Positions 36,862 to 46,887 of a stretch of 64,000 bases of DNA are shown here, in pieces. The DNA comes from Methylovulum psychrotolerans (lineage in GTDB: Bacteria; Pseudomonadota; Gammaproteobacteria; Methylococcales; Methylomonadaceae), in contig NZ_PGFZ01000007.1 of the NCBI RefSeq assembly GCF_002923755.1, positions 212,062-276,061 of the forward strand, given 5' to 3'. How positions within the stretch are numbered: the first letter of the stretch is position 1; every line of letters begins with the position of its first letter. Below the pieces are notes generated by a model that had not been told where the DNA came from, did no database searches, and saw only the letters and a program-made list of their open reading frames with translations. A program made the position numbers and the translations under genes.

Positions 36862-38607
36862 GTGGAGCTAAGTGGTGCACAAATTCTCGTCCAAAGTCTG
36901 AAAGACGAAGGCGTAGAGTATATTTTTGGTTATCCTGGCGGGGCGGTTTTGCATCTGTATGATGCCATTTTCCAGCAAGATGCTGTTAAACACATTCTTG
37001 TCCGTCATGAGCAAGGGGCAACCCATGCGGCGGACGGCTATGCCCGTGCCACGGGTAAGCCTGGCGTGGTGTTGGTCACATCAGGGCCTGGGGCGACCAA
37101 TGCCGTGACGGGGATTGCCACGGCGTATATGGACTCTATCCCTATGGTCATCATTTCCGGGCAGGTGCCGTCTCCGGTCATCGGCAGCGATGCCTTCCAA
37201 GAAGTCGATATGGTGGGGATTACCCGCCCGTGCGTAAAGCATAATTTCTTGGTGAAGGATGTCACGAAATTGGCCGAGACCGTCAAGAAGGCGTTTTATG
37301 TGGCGACGACAGGCCGTCCGGGGCCAGTTGTGGTCGATATTCCTAAGGACATTACCGACCCTAACATTAAAGTCCCTTACAAATACCCGAAAAAAGTCGT
37401 GATGCGCTCTTACCAACCTGCCGTGAGCGGTGATAAGGAGCAAATCAAAAAGGCCGTCGAGCTGTTGTTGGGGGCCCGCAAGCCAGTCATTTATTCGGGC
37501 GGCGGCGTGGTGTTGGGCGAAGCCAGCGCAGAACTGATCGACTTTAGCAAGCTGTTGGGCTTTCCGGTGACTAATACCCTGATGGGCTTAGGGGCGTATC
37601 CGGCGACCGATAAGCAATTTATCGGTATGTTGGGGATGCACGGCACTTATGAGGCCAATATGGCGATGCACGAAAGCGATGTGATTATCGCGGTCGGGGC
37701 GCGTTTTGATGATCGGGTGACGGGCAAGCTGGATATGTTCTGTCCTTATGCGAAAATCATCCATATTGATATTGACCCGGCATCAATTGCCAAGACCGTC
37801 AAAGTCGATGTGCCGATTGTCGGCGACGTGAAAAATGTCTTGCAGCACATGATCAGTCTGCTGAAAGACCATAAAGACTATAAAAACAAACCGCAGAAAA
37901 AGGCCTTGGAAGCCTGGTGGCAACAGATTGCCGAATGGCAGGCGGTGGATTGTTTGGCGTTTGACCGTGGCAGCGAGCTGATTAAGCCGCAGTATGTGAT
38001 TGAACAATTGTATGAAGTGACCAAAGGTAACGCTTATGTCACTTCCGATGTCGGCCAGCATCAAATGTGGGCGGCACAATACTATAAATTTGACAAGCCG
38101 CGCCGCTGGATCAATTCGGGCGGTTTGGGGACAATGGGCTTTGGTTTGCCGGCGGCGATTGGGGTAAAATTGGCATTTCCCGACGCGGAGGTCGCTTGCG
38201 TTACCGGCGAGGCCAGTATCCAGATGTGCATACAAGAACTGTCCACCGCTTTACAATATAAAACGCCGATTAAGATCATCAACTTAAATAACCGTTATAT
38301 GGGCATGGTCAGGCAATGGCAGGAATTCTCTTATGAGAGCCGCTATTCGCATTCTTATATGGATACCATCCCTGAATTTGTCAAATTGGCCGAGGCTTAT
38401 GGGCATGTCGGGATGCGTATTGACAAGCCGGAACAGGTGCGCGGGGCATTGGAAGAGGCGTTTGCCTTAAAAGACCGTACTGTGTTCTTGGACATTATGA
38501 CCGACCGGACAGAAAACGTTTATCCGATGATTGAAGCGGGTAAAGGCCACCATGATATGAAATTACGGGTTGCCACCGGCACCACAACGGACAGGGAGTT
38601 GGCATAA
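36862..38607 (+). CDS. ilvB: Acetolactate synthase large subunit
   Basis: 581 residues from GTG 36862 ([27 protein letters not shown]); a GTG at 36856 is too close to the ribosome site GAGG. ThDP enzyme for the first common step of valine, leucine and isoleucine synthesis. Catalytic Glu in [26 protein letters not shown]-linked [12 protein letters not shown], and the thiamine-binding C-terminus [15 protein letters not shown]. The ThDP motif reads TGEASIQM where E. coli IlvI has GDGSIQM. The stop shares a base with ilvN. Confidence 0.96.
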   Translation: MELSGAQILVQSLKDEGVEYIFGYPGGAVLHLYDAIFQQDAVKHILVRHEQGATHAADGYARATGKPGVVLVTSGPGATNAVTGIATAYMDSIPMVIISGQVPSPVIGSDAFQEVDMVGITRPCVKHNFLVKDVTKLAETVKKAFYVATTGRPGPVVVDIPKDITDPNIKVPYKYPKKVVMRSYQPAVSGDKEQIKKAVELLLGARKPVIYSGGGVVLGEASAELIDFSKLLGFPVTNTLMGLGAYPATDKQFIGMLGMHGTYEANMAMHESDVIIAVGARFDDRVTGKLDMFCPYAKIIHIDIDPASIAKTVKVDVPIVGDVKNVLQHMISLLKDHKDYKNKPQKKALEAWWQQIAEWQAVDCLAFDRGSELIKPQYVIEQLYEVTKGNAYVTSDVGQHQMWAAQYYKFDKPRRWINSGGLGTMGFGLPAAIGVKLAFPDAEVACVTGEASIQMCIQELSTALQYKTPIKIINLNNRYMGMVRQWQEFSYESRYSHSYMDTIPEFVKLAEAYGHVGMRIDKPEQVRGALEEAFALKDRTVFLDIMTDRTENVYPMIEAGKGHHDMKLRVATGTTTDRELA

Positions 38608-39098
38608 TGCGGCATATCATTTCCTTATTGATTGAAAATGAGTCCGGTGCTTTATCACGGGTAGCCGGGTTGTTTTCGGCGCGGGGCTATAATATTGAAT
38701 CGCTGAACGTGGCGATGACCGAAGATGCCAGCTTGTCGCGCATGACCTTGGTGACGAACGGCAGCGAACAGGTGGTCGAGCAAATCGTCAAACAGCTGAA
38801 TAAGCTGATTGATGTGGTTAAGCTGATTGAGTTTGCCGAAACCACCCATATCGAGCGCGAACTGATGATGGTCAAGGTAAAAACCAGTAGCTCGACCCGC
38901 CATGAAATCCGCAGCCTTGCGGAGATATTCCGTGGCAAAATCCTGGATGTGACGGCGACGACCTACGTCATTGAGGTGACGGGGCCGTCCGAGAAGCTGG
39001 ATGCGTTTGTCGCCGCAATTGAGCCTTCGACCATTATTGAGGTCGTCCGGTCCGGACCTACGGGTATCTCCAGAGGCGAGAAGGGCTTAAGCGTTTAA
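38607..39098 (+). CDS. ilvN: Acetolactate synthase small (regulatory) subunit
   Basis: 163-residue regulatory subunit. N-terminal ACT domain ([40 protein letters not shown]) that binds valine for feedback control, then the C-terminal ALS_ss domain. It activates and makes IlvB valine-sensitive. The name ilvH could equally be used. Its ATG shares a base with the ilvB TAA. Confidence 0.96.
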   Translation: MRHIISLLIENESGALSRVAGLFSARGYNIESLNVAMTEDASLSRMTLVTNGSEQVVEQIVKQLNKLIDVVKLIEFAETTHIERELMMVKVKTSSSTRHEIRSLAEIFRGKILDVTATTYVIEVTGPSEKLDAFVAAIEPSTIIEVVRSGPTGISRGEKGLSV

Positions 39099-39131
39099 CC
39101 CCCTATTTATTTTTAACAAACTGATAACTAA

Positions 39132-40163
<1,032 letters not shown>

Positions 40164-40172
40164 GTAGGTTGC

Positions 40173-40266
40173 GCCGCCCCGCCGCCCCTCCGGTGGCGGG
40201 CGGCTAAGAGCATCCCTTAAAACCGTCAGACATTTCTTGTAAAAGGGGTGCGGCGGTTTTTTTATG
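40173..40266 (+). terminator. Terminator region after ilvC
   Basis: A GC-rich hairpin GCCGCCC/GGGCGGC (40173-40179 with 40198-40204) is followed by a second one, AAAACCG/CGGTTTT (40219-40225 with 40254-40260), ending in a long T-run. Confidence 0.6.
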
Positions 40267-40506
40267 CCGTCTGGCTATTAAAAAGACCCTATTTTAAGCG
40301 AAATTGCCCTATAAGATGTTAGTATCTGATAATATAGTCACTGGGTAGGGTTGGGCTAGCATCGGGGAGTGTGTCATCGGCAAATACAAAAAACTGTCGG
40401 GCATTGCTTATCTGAAAGTGGTGGTGCCGGGTTTTTTTAACGGTATCTGAAGACGGCATGTTTTGCTTGTTCTGTTCCCTCCTGTTTTTCTGAGTCCGGC
40501 GTTTAT
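40267..40506. other. Intergenic region before the GH17 gene
   Basis: No gene recognised. The 15-base string TCTGAAGACGGCATG near 40446 also occurs near 6833. It may be a short repeat or chance. Confidence 0.3.
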
Positions 40507-42195
40507 ATGAAACTTGTTGTCACTGTTATATTGATTATTTTGTTGGCCGCGACAGGCGGTTGGCTGGCGAACCAGCCCCAAGATGTTGGGGCCGATGTGC
40601 CGCAGGGTAAGCTCAATAGCCTATCTTTTGCGCCGTTTTGGGAAGGCCAAGGGCCGATGGATGGGGTGTTTCCTAATGTGGCGCAACTGGATACGGATTT
40701 GCGCCTAATGAGCGAAAAAACCCGTTCTATCCGTACTTATGCCAGTGCTGAAGGTACAATGCCGGAAATCCCTGCTTTGGCGCGTAAATACGGTCTGGCG
40801 ATGATCCAAGGAGCCTGGCTAGGGGGTATCAAAAAAGGCAACCAATTGGAGATTGACGGGCTGATCCGCTCCGCCAACGCCAACCCCGATGTGGTCAAGC
40901 GCGTGATTGTCGGTAACGAGGTGTTGTTGCGTGGCGATTTAGAGATAAACGAGCTGATCGGCTATATTCGGGCTGTCAAGCAGGCGGTTAAGCAGCCCGT
41001 TTCTTATGCGGATGTTTGGTCGATGTATATGAAGTACCCTGAGCTGATTAAGGAAGTGGATTTTATCACTATCCATATTCTGCCCTATTGGGAGGACGAA
41101 CCGATTCCGGTTGATGAGGCCCCTGCACATATCGAACGCATTTATAAGCATGTCCAGCAGCAAGCGCGGGCAATGGGGGCAGACAAGGCGATTTTGATCG
41201 GTGAATCGGGCTGGCCCAGCGAAGGCCGCCAACGGGGTTGGGCGGTGCCCAGTGTCGCTAACGAGGCGAAATTTATTAGGGGGCTGATTAGCGTCGCCAG
41301 TGCCAATGGCTTTGACTACAACATCGTCGAGGCGATTAACCAGTCTTGGAAAAGCGAGTTGGAAGGCGTGGTGGGCGCTAATTGGGGGCTGTTTTCGGTC
41401 GATAGGGAAGAGGTGTTTCCGTTGACGGGTAAGGTGTATGAAGACCCGCAATGGTATAAAGGGTGGCTGGCGGCGTTAGCCCTATTTCTGGCGGCTGTTT
41501 TGGTGTTCCGTAAGCCTTTGCAGGCCTTGCCGATAGTGCCGATGGCCGCGTTGCTGTTGGCGGTGCAAATCATGGCTTTGCTATGGACACAGCAAATAGA
41601 GTGGCTATGGTATACCAGCTATACGGTGTGGCAACGGTTGCTGACCTTAGCGGTGGTCGGCGTTAATGCGGCTTTGGCAGGATTGATGTTGCAATACGCC
41701 TATACGCTATTGGCGGGGCAAACCATGAATGTCCGGCTGGCTGATTGGCTGCATCGGCTGTATTGGCTGTTGGGCGGTTTTATGGCGTTTAAAGGCTTGT
41801 GTTTGGCGGTCAATGGCCGTTATATTAGCTTTCCTGTGTTAACGGCAAGCATGGCGGTGGCCGGTGTCTTAGGTTTAATGCTGATAGCAACTGGCCAGCG
41901 GCGGGATGTGCTGAAAACCGGGCTGTTGCCGTGTGGCCGCTATTACGCCCAAGCGCATTGGTTGGGGTATGCCTTATTGGCGACGGGCTTAGGCTTGATT
42001 GTGGGCGAGACGTGGGAGTTTTGGCGAAGCCGCGATTTGATTTTGGCCTATCCGGGCGGGGGCGGACGTTTGTTGCTGTCGTTACGGTTTACTTTGACCA
42101 ACCAACAGTTAGTGCGGTGGCTGATGTGTTTGCTGGTGCTGGCCGCGCCTTTATGTGTGGGCGGGTACAAAAGCGTGGCAAACACGGCCAAGTAA
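40507..42195 (+). CDS. GH17 glucan 1,3-beta-glucosidase-like membrane protein
   Basis: 562 residues. N-terminal signal-anchor (VVTVILIILLAATGGWLA), a GH17 beta-glucanase/transglycosylase domain (residues about 30-310) with acid/base Glu in VIVGNEVLLRGD and nucleophile in ILIGESGWPSEG, then about six C-terminal membrane helices (WLAALALFLAAVLVF, LLTLAVVGVNAALAGLM). Such fused proteins usually accompany beta-glucan synthases and modify beta-1,3-linked envelope glucans in the periplasm. No glycosyltransferase neighbour is present here. Catalytic residues look intact. Confidence 0.88.
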   Translation: MKLVVTVILIILLAATGGWLANQPQDVGADVPQGKLNSLSFAPFWEGQGPMDGVFPNVAQLDTDLRLMSEKTRSIRTYASAEGTMPEIPALARKYGLAMIQGAWLGGIKKGNQLEIDGLIRSANANPDVVKRVIVGNEVLLRGDLEINELIGYIRAVKQAVKQPVSYADVWSMYMKYPELIKEVDFITIHILPYWEDEPIPVDEAPAHIERIYKHVQQQARAMGADKAILIGESGWPSEGRQRGWAVPSVANEAKFIRGLISVASANGFDYNIVEAINQSWKSELEGVVGANWGLFSVDREEVFPLTGKVYEDPQWYKGWLAALALFLAAVLVFRKPLQALPIVPMAALLLAVQIMALLWTQQIEWLWYTSYTVWQRLLTLAVVGVNAALAGLMLQYAYTLLAGQTMNVRLADWLHRLYWLLGGFMAFKGLCLAVNGRYISFPVLTASMAVAGVLGLMLIATGQRRDVLKTGLLPCGRYYAQAHWLGYALLATGLGLIVGETWEFWRSRDLILAYPGGGGRLLLSLRFTLTNQQLVRWLMCLLVLAAPLCVGGYKSVANTAK

Positions 42196-42202
42196 CCCTG
42201 CC

Positions 42203-42239
42203 GCCGCCATCTTGCCACAGGATCGGCAGTGATGGCGGC
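42203..42239. terminator. Hairpin between convergent genes
   Basis: GCCGCCATC (42203-42211) pairs with GATGGCGGC (42231-42239) over a 19-nt loop; no T-run. Possible weak bidirectional terminator. Confidence 0.5.
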
Positions 42240-42248
42240 GGTTCCCCG

Positions 42249-42656
42249 TTACGCGCTGACCTGGGCGATCCAGTCTTGCAGGTTATAATAATTGGTGATG
42301 CGGGCGACTTTGTTGTCACGGATATCAAAAAATGCCCCGGCGGGTAAGCGATATTTTTGCCCTTGTGCGACGGGCAGGCCTTCGTCAGTTTGCAAATATT
42401 CGCCCAGCACCGTAAATTCGGCGGCGGCACGGCTACCGTCGGCAGTCGCCATGATGACCATGTCGACCAGTTGCTCTTTGTAGTTGTGGTTCATGCAGGC
42501 CATAAACTGAGTGAAAGCTTCCTTGCCGATTTCCCGCTTGCCTTGGTTAATGTCGTGGATGACATCATCGGTGAGCAAGTTTAAAAAAGTTGCCATGTCG
42601 GCGCTATTAAAAGCGGCATAGTATTGTTCTATAAGGTTTATGGTGTTTTGGTTCAT
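42249..42656 (-). CDS. NTF2-like / steroid isomerase-related protein
   Basis: 135 residues from ATG 42656 (MNQNTINLIEQYYAAFNSADMATFL), preceded by GGAA; alternative upstream starts at 42674 exist. A single SnoaL/NTF2-like cone domain: DDVIHDINQGKREIGKEAFTQFMACMNHNYKEQL, and the C-terminal half with GAFFDIRDNKVARITNYYN. It resembles the conserved ketosteroid-isomerase-related family. A small-molecule enzyme or binding protein; substrate unknown. Confidence 0.85.
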   Translation of the reverse strand: MNQNTINLIEQYYAAFNSADMATFLNLLTDDVIHDINQGKREIGKEAFTQFMACMNHNYKEQLVDMVIMATADGSRAAAEFTVLGEYLQTDEGLPVAQGQKYRLPAGAFFDIRDNKVARITNYYNLQDWIAQVSA

Positions 42657-42771
42657 AATATGTTCCGTCATCAAAAAACAAGTTTAAAAAAGCCTATTTT
42701 ATAATTAATTGCCCAATTGGCGCGGATTATTTTGTAGGAAGTGTAAATGTGCAGATTCCGCAACGATTTTG

Positions 42772-42817
42772 TTGGTCAATGCGCTTGTAAAATGATAATT
42801 TAGAGCTATTCTCTAAA
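42772..42817 (+). promoter_or_regulatory. Candidate promoter and operator of the GTPase operon
   Basis: TTGGTC (42772-42777) and GATAAT (42794-42799) with 16-bp spacing suggest a sigma-70 promoter. It is followed immediately by a perfect 7-bp inverted repeat TTTAGAG-ctatt-CTCTAAA (42799-42817), which overlaps the likely start site and could be an operator or a 5' mRNA hairpin. Confidence 0.4.
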
Positions 42818-42847
42818 CCTAACCTTAATCAATAAAGTAATTTATTA

Positions 42848-43585
42848 ATGATTGCTGATGCTGACTTGATCGTTTGCCATGACGAAGATAAAAATGGGCC
42901 GCCACCAGAGCGGCACTTTTTTTATTTACAAGATAACAATACCCTGAATTCCTCAGAATTGCTGGCGTATGTCGATATTTTAGAAAAACTGGTTTTCCGG
43001 ATAGCCAGAAAACCTAAGCATCTCATATCGCATTTGCAACGGATTTACTTTTGTTTCCATAAGGATCTGAACGAACAGCTCTTTGCGGCCATTGTCGATT
43101 TTTTGGTCATCTTGAACCGGCACGGACAAGCGATCAGTTGGCGGATGTTAGCCGGCATCAAACCAGGCTTAAGCAATGAGCAATTTATCTTGATTAAAGA
43201 GTATCTTAAAGACGAGCAGGCCAGCCCCTTTTTATTGGCAGGTAACCGCTATTGTATCCTGACGCGGGGCATAGTCGGCACCAATGCCTTAGTCAGGCAG
43301 GTGGTCGCCGACCAAGCTAAACCCGACCACGATCCTTTGGAGATAGCGCGTGACCATATTGAATACAGCCAGTTGGAAGAAGCCAAGCAGATACTTGAAA
43401 ACGCGCTCCTTAAGCATCCGGCAAGGGTCGAGCTGCAACACGAATTATTGGCTCTCTATAAATCGACCCGCGATTCAGAAGGGTTTTACACAATGTTAAA
43501 TGAGTTAAATCGCTCAGATTTCGATATAATTGCTGAATGGGATCAATTGAACAATTTCTTTAAAGGGCGAAATAACAATGGATAA
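42848..43585 (+). CDS. TPR protein resembling the FimV C-terminus
   Basis: 245-residue cytoplasmic-looking protein with no signal peptide. The N-terminal two thirds is an unrecognised helical region (LLAYVDILEKLVFRIARKPKHLISHLQRIYFCFHKDLNEQLFAAIVDFL). The C-terminal 70 residues (DPLEIARDHIEYSQLEEAKQILENALLKHPARVELQHELLALYKSTRDSEGFYTMLNEL) form a tetratricopeptide unit with the pattern of the FimV C-terminal domain, which organises type IV pilus and polar systems. There is no clear Shine-Dalgarno before the ATG. First gene of the seven-gene set; it overlaps the next by 8 bp. Confidence 0.75.
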   Translation: MIADADLIVCHDEDKNGPPPERHFFYLQDNNTLNSSELLAYVDILEKLVFRIARKPKHLISHLQRIYFCFHKDLNEQLFAAIVDFLVILNRHGQAISWRMLAGIKPGLSNEQFILIKEYLKDEQASPFLLAGNRYCILTRGIVGTNALVRQVVADQAKPDHDPLEIARDHIEYSQLEEAKQILENALLKHPARVELQHELLALYKSTRDSEGFYTMLNELNRSDFDIIAEWDQLNNFFKGRNNNG

Positions 43586-44774
43586 AAATAAAAATCCATT
43601 AAAGGTTGCGTTACATGGCATGGACGAACGTAGCTATAAAATGATGGCAATGTATTTGCAAGGCCCTTGCAAAGGCGTTGCGGCGGTGGTGAATCCCCCT
43701 AATGCAGAAATTGATATTTTTGATGCCGATTCGGTTACCGGGCAGCGGCTGCTGCGTGAGCGTATCGACGGGCAAGCCGCTAGGCCTTTAATTGTATTAT
43801 CTTTGAACGCATCGAGTATTGAAGGGGCGTTTCGGATCGGTAAACCGGTTAAGACCGAAGAAATGCTTAACGCTTTGGCAAAAGCTAGGGCGCAGCTTGA
43901 GCAAACGGCGAAAGCGGCGCAGCCCCCTAGAAGCAGTTTTACCGCCGGCACGGAAGCGCCGCCAGTCGCCGAAGCGGATAAGCCGGTACTGAAAAATTAT
44001 GTCATGGAAACCGACGAGCAAAAGAAAACCTCGAAACATCAGGCGGCTATGCAGCTGAATGAAAAAGGTTTTGGGGCTTTTATCGGTAATGTTCCCGGTA
44101 TTGATGTCAATGATCCCAGGCAATTCGCCAGAGCCAGCTATAACCCGAAAGAATATTTTCAGGGTTATGTCGAATCGGCCTATAAAGTGAGCCGTGAGAA
44201 AAATCAGACCCGACAGCTTAATTCCGGTTGGAACCCCCTCATTATCCTGCCCGACAATGATGAGGTATGGCTGGATGTCGATGAAAACCAGCTCCGCGCT
44301 TTTGCAGGGTTGGCGATTAACAGCACCTTAGGCTCAAAAATGTCGGTTACGCCATTAAGCCCTGATTTGGCCGATGCGGAACGGGCTTTGGACAGGTTCC
44401 ACAGCATGGACGCTTTTTTATGGAAGGTGGCCTGCTGGGCATCAAAAGGCCGTTACCCTTCGACGATTGATATTAAACAGCCCGTTTACCTGAAAAGTTG
44501 GCCTAATTTTACCCGTTTGTTAGTCACCCCCCACGCATTGCGTATTGCCGCCTTATTGGTACAAGGGCCTAGAACCCTTCCCGATGTTGCTGAAGTGCTG
44601 AATATCAAGCCGCAGTACGTTTTTGTGTTCATTAGCGCAGCCTGTTCTTTGGGGCTGGCTGCCCAAGTAAGAAGAGAAGCTGACGTATTAGTACAGTCAC
44701 CTGAAATCAAACCCAACAAAAACCAAGGGTTACTGAAGCGGATCCTCAGTACATTGCTTGGCAAGAAAGCATAG
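43578..44774 (+). CDS. Degenerate receiver domain protein with C-terminal winged-helix-like region
   Basis: 398 residues. Residues 9-95 have the receiver fold order: beta strand, a possible phospho-acceptor position in EIDIFDADS, the Ser position in PLIVLSLNAS and the conserved Lys-Pro of GKPVKTEEMLNAL. The acidic residues at the start (usually DD near position 10) are missing, so phosphorylation is doubtful. A Pro-rich, charged linker follows (about 100-150). The C-terminal half has a helix-turn-helix-like segment (TLPDVAEVLNIKPQYVFVFISAACSLGLAAQV). It overlaps the TPR gene by 8 bp. An adaptor or effector of the GTPase is likely but unproven. Confidence 0.7.
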   Translation: MDKNKNPLKVALHGMDERSYKMMAMYLQGPCKGVAAVVNPPNAEIDIFDADSVTGQRLLRERIDGQAARPLIVLSLNASSIEGAFRIGKPVKTEEMLNALAKARAQLEQTAKAAQPPRSSFTAGTEAPPVAEADKPVLKNYVMETDEQKKTSKHQAAMQLNEKGFGAFIGNVPGIDVNDPRQFARASYNPKEYFQGYVESAYKVSREKNQTRQLNSGWNPLIILPDNDEVWLDVDENQLRAFAGLAINSTLGSKMSVTPLSPDLADAERALDRFHSMDAFLWKVACWASKGRYPSTIDIKQPVYLKSWPNFTRLLVTPHALRIAALLVQGPRTLPDVAEVLNIKPQYVFVFISAACSLGLAAQVRREADVLVQSPEIKPNKNQGLLKRILSTLLGKKA

Positions 44775-44792
44775 CGGAATAAATATATCAAT

Positions 44793-45329
44793 ATGAGTCA
44801 GTATAAAATTATTTTTACCGGGCCCGTGGGAGCTGGCAAGACGACAGCTATCAATTCAATCAGTGATATGCCGCCGATAAAAACTGATGCTTCTGCGAGC
44901 GATATGACCAAATCGCGTAAAGCATCAACAACCGTTGCGATGGATTATGGTATTATGAACTTGCCGGGCGGGGAGAAACTGCATCTTTATGGCACGCCGG
45001 GGCAAGAGCGCTTTGATTTTATGTGGGACATCTTGGTCAATGGCGGTATCGGCCTGGTCTTGTTGCTGGATAACACCCGTGCCGACCCTTTTCAGGACAT
45101 GAAGTTCTTTTTGGACACGTTTGATAAATTTATATCCACCACAACAGTGGCAATCGGCGTAACGCAAATGGATTTGAGTTCGAAGCCGACTATTGACGAT
45201 TACCATGTGCAATTGCGTAACATAGGGCTAAAGCCGCCCGTTTTTGCCGTTGATGCCCGAGTGAAGAGCGATGTGTCCTTATTAATCCAATCGTTATTGT
45301 ATACCCTGGATCCAGGGTTAGAGGAATAG
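44793..45329 (+). CDS. Ras-like small GTPase (MglA/COG2229-like)
   Basis: 178-residue stand-alone GTPase. G1 is GPVGAGKTT at residues 10-18, switch I Thr in KASTTVAMDYG, G3 is YGTPGQERF, G4 reads GVTQMD (the usual NKxD is replaced by T-Q-M-D) and G5-like DARV. No membrane anchor is present. MglA-type GTPases work as polarity switches together with Roadblock proteins, which act as GAP or activator; two such genes lie immediately downstream. AGCGGA precedes the ATG. It may also be related to eukaryote-like Ras fold ATP/GTP-binding proteins of unknown role. Confidence 0.9.
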   Translation: MSQYKIIFTGPVGAGKTTAINSISDMPPIKTDASASDMTKSRKASTTVAMDYGIMNLPGGEKLHLYGTPGQERFDFMWDILVNGGIGLVLLLDNTRADPFQDMKFFLDTFDKFISTTTVAIGVTQMDLSSKPTIDDYHVQLRNIGLKPPVFAVDARVKSDVSLLIQSLLYTLDPGLEE

Positions 45330-45331
45330 CG

Positions 45332-45979
45332 ATGAGTGACGACTATTCTTTAACGGAAGGCCTCTATTTATATCCTACACCAGCCGGGGCCTATTATGCG
45401 GTTTGTTCTATGGAAACGGACAAGCCCCGCCAGTTTTTAAGAAGACTCTTATTGCAGCCGCAAACGCCCGCCCTCACGCTTGATAATTTGCAGGATTTGA
45501 TGAATCATGATGATCCTGAAAAATGTTTTGAGTTATTGCACCATTGCCAAAAACTGCGTTGGATACAGGGTGTGGCAGAACCTATTGAATATCCCAGCGG
45601 CTCCCTTGAAGGCTTGCTGCCGCAATTGTTGAGTAGAATTTCTGAAAATGGCAAGGTATTGTTGGCAGAAAAACAAGGTTTTTATCTTGCAACTCATGGC
45701 TTCCCGCACGAGGTTGCCGAAGAGCTGTCCGCGTTGAGCGCGGAAATCGCTACCGTTCATGACCGCCGGGCAGGCCTGTTGGTCAATAATATGGGGCTGA
45801 TGAGTCAGGCGTGGTCTATTGTTGACGTTTTTGGTAATAGTGAAGTGGGGTTTTGGCCGTTATTTATATCCAATAACCGGTTCGTCATTGCCGTTTATGG
45901 CATACCCCATTTTAACCAGCCCGAATTTGTGTCTTTAGTTTGGGCATTGAGCATACGTTATGCAACAAAGGAGAGTTAA
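45332..45979 (+). CDS. Roadblock-like degenerate protein
   Basis: 215 residues, starting 2 bp after the GTPase with GAGGAA as ribosome site. The N-terminal part (TPAGAYYAVCSMETDKPRQFLRRLL) is unassigned. The C-terminal half (GKVLLAEKQGFYLATHGFPHEVAEELSALSAEIATVHDRRAGLLVNNMG) has the G-x-x-L-x-x-x-x-G-x-x-L pattern of Roadblock/LC7 domains, which bind small GTPases. Assigned by pattern and neighbour, not by a clear family match; moderately sure. Confidence 0.65.
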   Translation: MSDDYSLTEGLYLYPTPAGAYYAVCSMETDKPRQFLRRLLLQPQTPALTLDNLQDLMNHDDPEKCFELLHHCQKLRWIQGVAEPIEYPSGSLEGLLPQLLSRISENGKVLLAEKQGFYLATHGFPHEVAEELSALSAEIATVHDRRAGLLVNNMGLMSQAWSIVDVFGNSEVGFWPLFISNNRFVIAVYGIPHFNQPEFVSLVWALSIRYATKES

Positions 45980-46028
45980 ATTGAACGTTAACATTACATT
46001 TTTAAAAAGTAAAAGAGGAAACTAAATT

Positions 46029-46391
46029 ATGCGTGCAAACATGTTGACTTCTGTATTGACAGAACTTAACGGTACTTCGGCTGATATTGAAGCATCGGGA
46101 ATCATTTCAACGGATGGCTTAATGATAGCGTCGGTTTTACCTGCATCTATGGATGAAGACAGAGTGGGTGCGATGAGTGCGGCAATGTTGTCATTAGGGG
46201 ATAGAACGGCGCAGGAATTGGCAAGGGGCACTTTAGAGCAGGTATTGATTAAGGGTGCTAACGGGTATGTGTTAATGACGTATGCAGGTTCAGAATCGGT
46301 TTTGACGGTGTTGGCCAAGCCTAATGCGAAATTAGGCCTGATTTTCCTTGATGTTAAACGTGCAGCGGCCAGTATCGCTGATTTCCTGTAG
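46029..46391 (+). CDS. Roadblock/LC7 family protein
   Basis: 120-residue protein matching the MglB/Roadblock fold: helix, then SGIISTDGLMIASVLPASMDEDRVGAMSAAMLSLGDRTAQELARGTLEQVLIKGANGYVLMTYAGSESVLTVLAKPNAKLGLIFLDVKRAAASIADF. Such proteins homodimerise and bind Ras-like GTPases as GAPs. The ATG has GAGGA upstream (AAAAGAGGAAACTAAATT). It lies 49 bp after the preceding gene. The best candidate for the GTPase regulator in this operon. Confidence 0.9.
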   Translation: MRANMLTSVLTELNGTSADIEASGIISTDGLMIASVLPASMDEDRVGAMSAAMLSLGDRTAQELARGTLEQVLIKGANGYVLMTYAGSESVLTVLAKPNAKLGLIFLDVKRAAASIADFL

Positions 46392-46402
46392 ACCTTTAAA
46401 AA

Positions 46403-46876
46403 ATGCGCGACTTTAGACCCGAAGATGTGGTAGGTGACTGCAAGGAGGCGGTGCTTAATTTGTACGGCGGTTTGCGGCGGACGGTTTTATATTCAGAAAT
46501 TGAAGTGCCTTATCCTGACGGTAAGCTGATTGTTTCGACCACGGACAAAAATGGCATCATTACCCACGTTAACAAGGCGTTTGTGGAAATGTCGGGCTAT
46601 ACCGAAGAAGAATTGATTGGTTCGCCGCATTCCATTCTCAGGCATCCTGACATGCCTGCCGTCGCATTTAAAGACTTATGGGATACGGTTAATAAGGGCG
46701 TACATTGGCAAGGCATTGTTAAAAATTTGCGTAAAGACGGTTGCTTTTATTGGGTAAAGGCGACGGTGATCCCGAATGTCCGGCAAGGCCAAGTGGTCAG
46801 TTATACGTCTGTGCGCCGCAAGCCTTCGCGCACCCGGGTTGAGGAATCCATAAAGCTTTATGCTTCGTTACGTTAG
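46403..46876 (+). CDS. Aer-like PAS domain protein
   Basis: 157-residue soluble sensor with one PAS domain and no output domain. The family tract is clear: IVSTTDKNGIITHVNKAFVEMSGYTEEELIGSPHSILRHPDMPAVAFKDLWDTVNKGVHWQGIVKNLRKDGCFYWVKATVIPNVRQGQVVSYTSVRRKP. This is the FAD-binding PAS type of the aerotaxis receptor Aer, with HPDMP, WxGxVKNxRKxGxxYWV intact. It could sense redox state and pass it to a partner protein. No membrane helix or HAMP follows. Start separated by 11 bp from the Roadblock gene. Confidence 0.9.
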   Translation: MRDFRPEDVVGDCKEAVLNLYGGLRRTVLYSEIEVPYPDGKLIVSTTDKNGIITHVNKAFVEMSGYTEEELIGSPHSILRHPDMPAVAFKDLWDTVNKGVHWQGIVKNLRKDGCFYWVKATVIPNVRQGQVVSYTSVRRKPSRTRVEESIKLYASLR

Positions 46877-46887
46877 AGACAAACACC

